64,000 bases of DNA from Mesorhizobium sp. (GTDB lineage: Bacteria; Pseudomonadota; Alphaproteobacteria; Rhizobiales; Rhizobiaceae). Within the stretch, counting starts at the first letter, position 1; every line of letters starts with the position of its first letter. The notes beneath the pieces were generated by a model, which saw only the letters and a list, made by a program, of their open reading frames with translations, made no database searches and was not told where the DNA came from. The stretch lies in the NCBI RefSeq assembly GCF_024509055.1, contig NZ_JANINM010000022.1, positions 1-64,000 on the forward strand. The letters are read 5' to 3'. Below, piece after piece: positions 63,261-64,000 of the stretch. The position numbers were made by a program, and so were the translations under genes.

Positions 63261-64000
63261 TGGACGGTCCCTTCGCGGCGCCCGGCCATCATGGCGCCGA
63301 CTTCACCGACGGTTGTCTTTCTCGGATCGACGATGCCCATGATCTCGCCCTTGAACATCACAGCGATGCGGTCGGCGAGGCCGAACAGATCGCTCAGTTC
63401 TTCGGAGGCGAGGATCACAGCGAAGCCCTCCGCGCGCTTCCTGAGCAGCTGCGCCTGGACATATTCGATGACGCCGACATCGAGACCCCGCGTCGGCTGG
63501 TTGGCGAGCATCAGGCCGGAGGCATGCAGGAATTCGCGCGCTATGATGATCTTCTGCGCATTGCCGCCCGACAGCTTGCCGGCAGCTACCTTCTCGTCAC
63601 GGGTGGCGATCTGGTATTCGGCGATCATCTCCCGCGCCAGCCTGGCAATCGCCTTGCCGTTGATCAGCGGGCCACTGCGATACTTCGCGCTGCGCTGCCA
63701 GCCAAGCACCAGGTTCTCCGCGACATTGAATTCCGGCACCAGGCCTTCGCGGAGGCGATCGTCCGGGATGTGGCCGACGCCTCGGTCCATCATGCAGCGC
63801 GGCGTCAGCCCGGCAACCTCCTCGTCCATAAGCCTGATCGAGCCGGCGCGCGGTTTGCGGACGCCGCACAAGACCTCGAATAACTCTTTCTGACCGTTGC
63901 CGGCGACGCCAGCTATGCCGAGGATCTCATGGCGCGCCACCGCGAAGGAGACGTCCTTCAGCACTGCCTCGCCCCAATAGCCATGCGCTGTCAGCCCTTC
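63257..64000 (-). CDS. ABC ATPase, BMP/nucleoside type (partial, 5' end beyond window)
   Basis: The C-terminal 247 residues of a two-domain (RbsA/YufO-like) ATPase; the frame is open to the right edge. The visible second ATPase domain has the degenerate Walker A GVAGNGQKELFEVLCG, signature KLSGGNAQKIIIAREF and the QPTRGLDVG Walker B variant, as usual for the second half of this family. The missing N-terminal half should carry the intact ATPase site. Confidence 0.93.
   Translation of the reverse strand, partial: EGLTAHGYWGEAVLKDVSFAVARHEILGIAGVAGNGQKELFEVLCGVRKPRAGSIRLMDEEVAGLTPRCMMDRGVGHIPDDRLREGLVPEFNVAENLVLGWQRSAKYRSGPLINGKAIARLAREMIAEYQIATRDEKVAAGKLSGGNAQKIIIAREFLHASGLMLANQPTRGLDVGVIEYVQAQLLRKRAEGFAVILASEELSDLFGLADRIAVMFKGEIMGIVDPRKTTVGEVGAMMAGRREGTVQ

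Noticed and set aside
1..64000. CRISPR arrays, tRNA or rRNA genes, insertion sequences, riboswitches
   Set aside because: No regular spaced repeats, no cloverleaf-like or rRNA-like segments, no transposase or integrase frames and no recognised riboswitch were seen by eye; a tRNAscan/Infernal run would be decisive.

Overview
The window looks like a chromosomal segment of an alphaproteobacterium of the Hyphomicrobiales, most likely Mesorhizobium or a close relative. The reasons are its high GC content, a DUF768-like small protein (a family I associate with Mesorhizobium), a DUF1127 protein next to a LysR gene, the alphaproteobacterial type of glutamate-cysteine ligase, and very dense solute-uptake and catabolic gene content. 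I saw no rRNA, tRNA, CRISPR array, insertion sequence or phage gene.

Positions 1-11,900 are ordinary core and accessory genome: a class I glutamine amidotransferase, an unknown CxxC protein, rsmE, gshA, a DUF937-like repeat protein, DUF1127 and LysR, a CHASE4-GGDEF-EAL protein, xseA, a DmpA-family (S58) peptidase and a DUF768-like protein.

Positions 12,400-60,400 form an almost uninterrupted catabolic island. Its sub-blocks are: (a) enoyl-CoA hydratase, 3-hydroxyacyl-CoA dehydrogenase, a fused alpha/beta TPP-dependent E1 and an orphan peptide-type binding protein (12.4-18.6 kb); (b) a probable (R)-selective amine transaminase (18.8 kb); (c) a RutE-like nitroreductase, a GSA-type aminotransferase and a polyamine-type ABC transporter (19.9-26.2 kb); (d) an OtnK/OtnC-like operon with an AroE-like dehydrogenase that lacks the shikimate-binding motif (26.2-29.1 kb); (e) two NtaA-type flavin monooxygenases, a flavin reductase, a split transketolase, and TetR and LysR regulators (29.3-37.9 kb); (f) a CoA-transferase plus peptide-type permeases and ATPases without a binding protein, then IclR, a lipoyl-domain/hydrolase AcoC-like protein and an acyl-CoA dehydrogenase (38.2-47.0 kb); (g) an omega-aminotransferase, a DMT exporter, a second DUF1537 kinase and an aldehyde dehydrogenase (47.2-52.4 kb); (h) a heme-dependent N-demethylase operon of the dimethylamine monooxygenase type with a LuxR-type regulator (52.7-56.3 kb); (i) a D-serine-dehydratase-like PLP enzyme, an SDR, a GntR regulator and an SMP-30 lactonase (56.4-60.4 kb).

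The most informative signals are regulatory. A 15-bp palindrome close to the known E. coli IclR consensus lies over the start of the operon at 12.4 kb and again between the permease operon and iclR at 43.5 kb. It joins an orphan binding protein to transporter subunits about 25 kb away and ties the beta-oxidation-like genes to the lipoyl/TPP genes. A different 23-bp palindrome occurs before the PLP enzyme at 56.4 kb and before the GntR gene at 59.4 kb. The proposed IclR pathway has CoA activation, dehydrogenation, hydration and oxidation steps but no thiolase in view; instead it has an acetoin-dehydrogenase-like E1 and E2.

Positions 60.4-64.0 kb hold a small exported protein with two copies of a four-cysteine repeat, and a nucleoside/BMP-type ABC transporter whose ATPase gene runs off the window.
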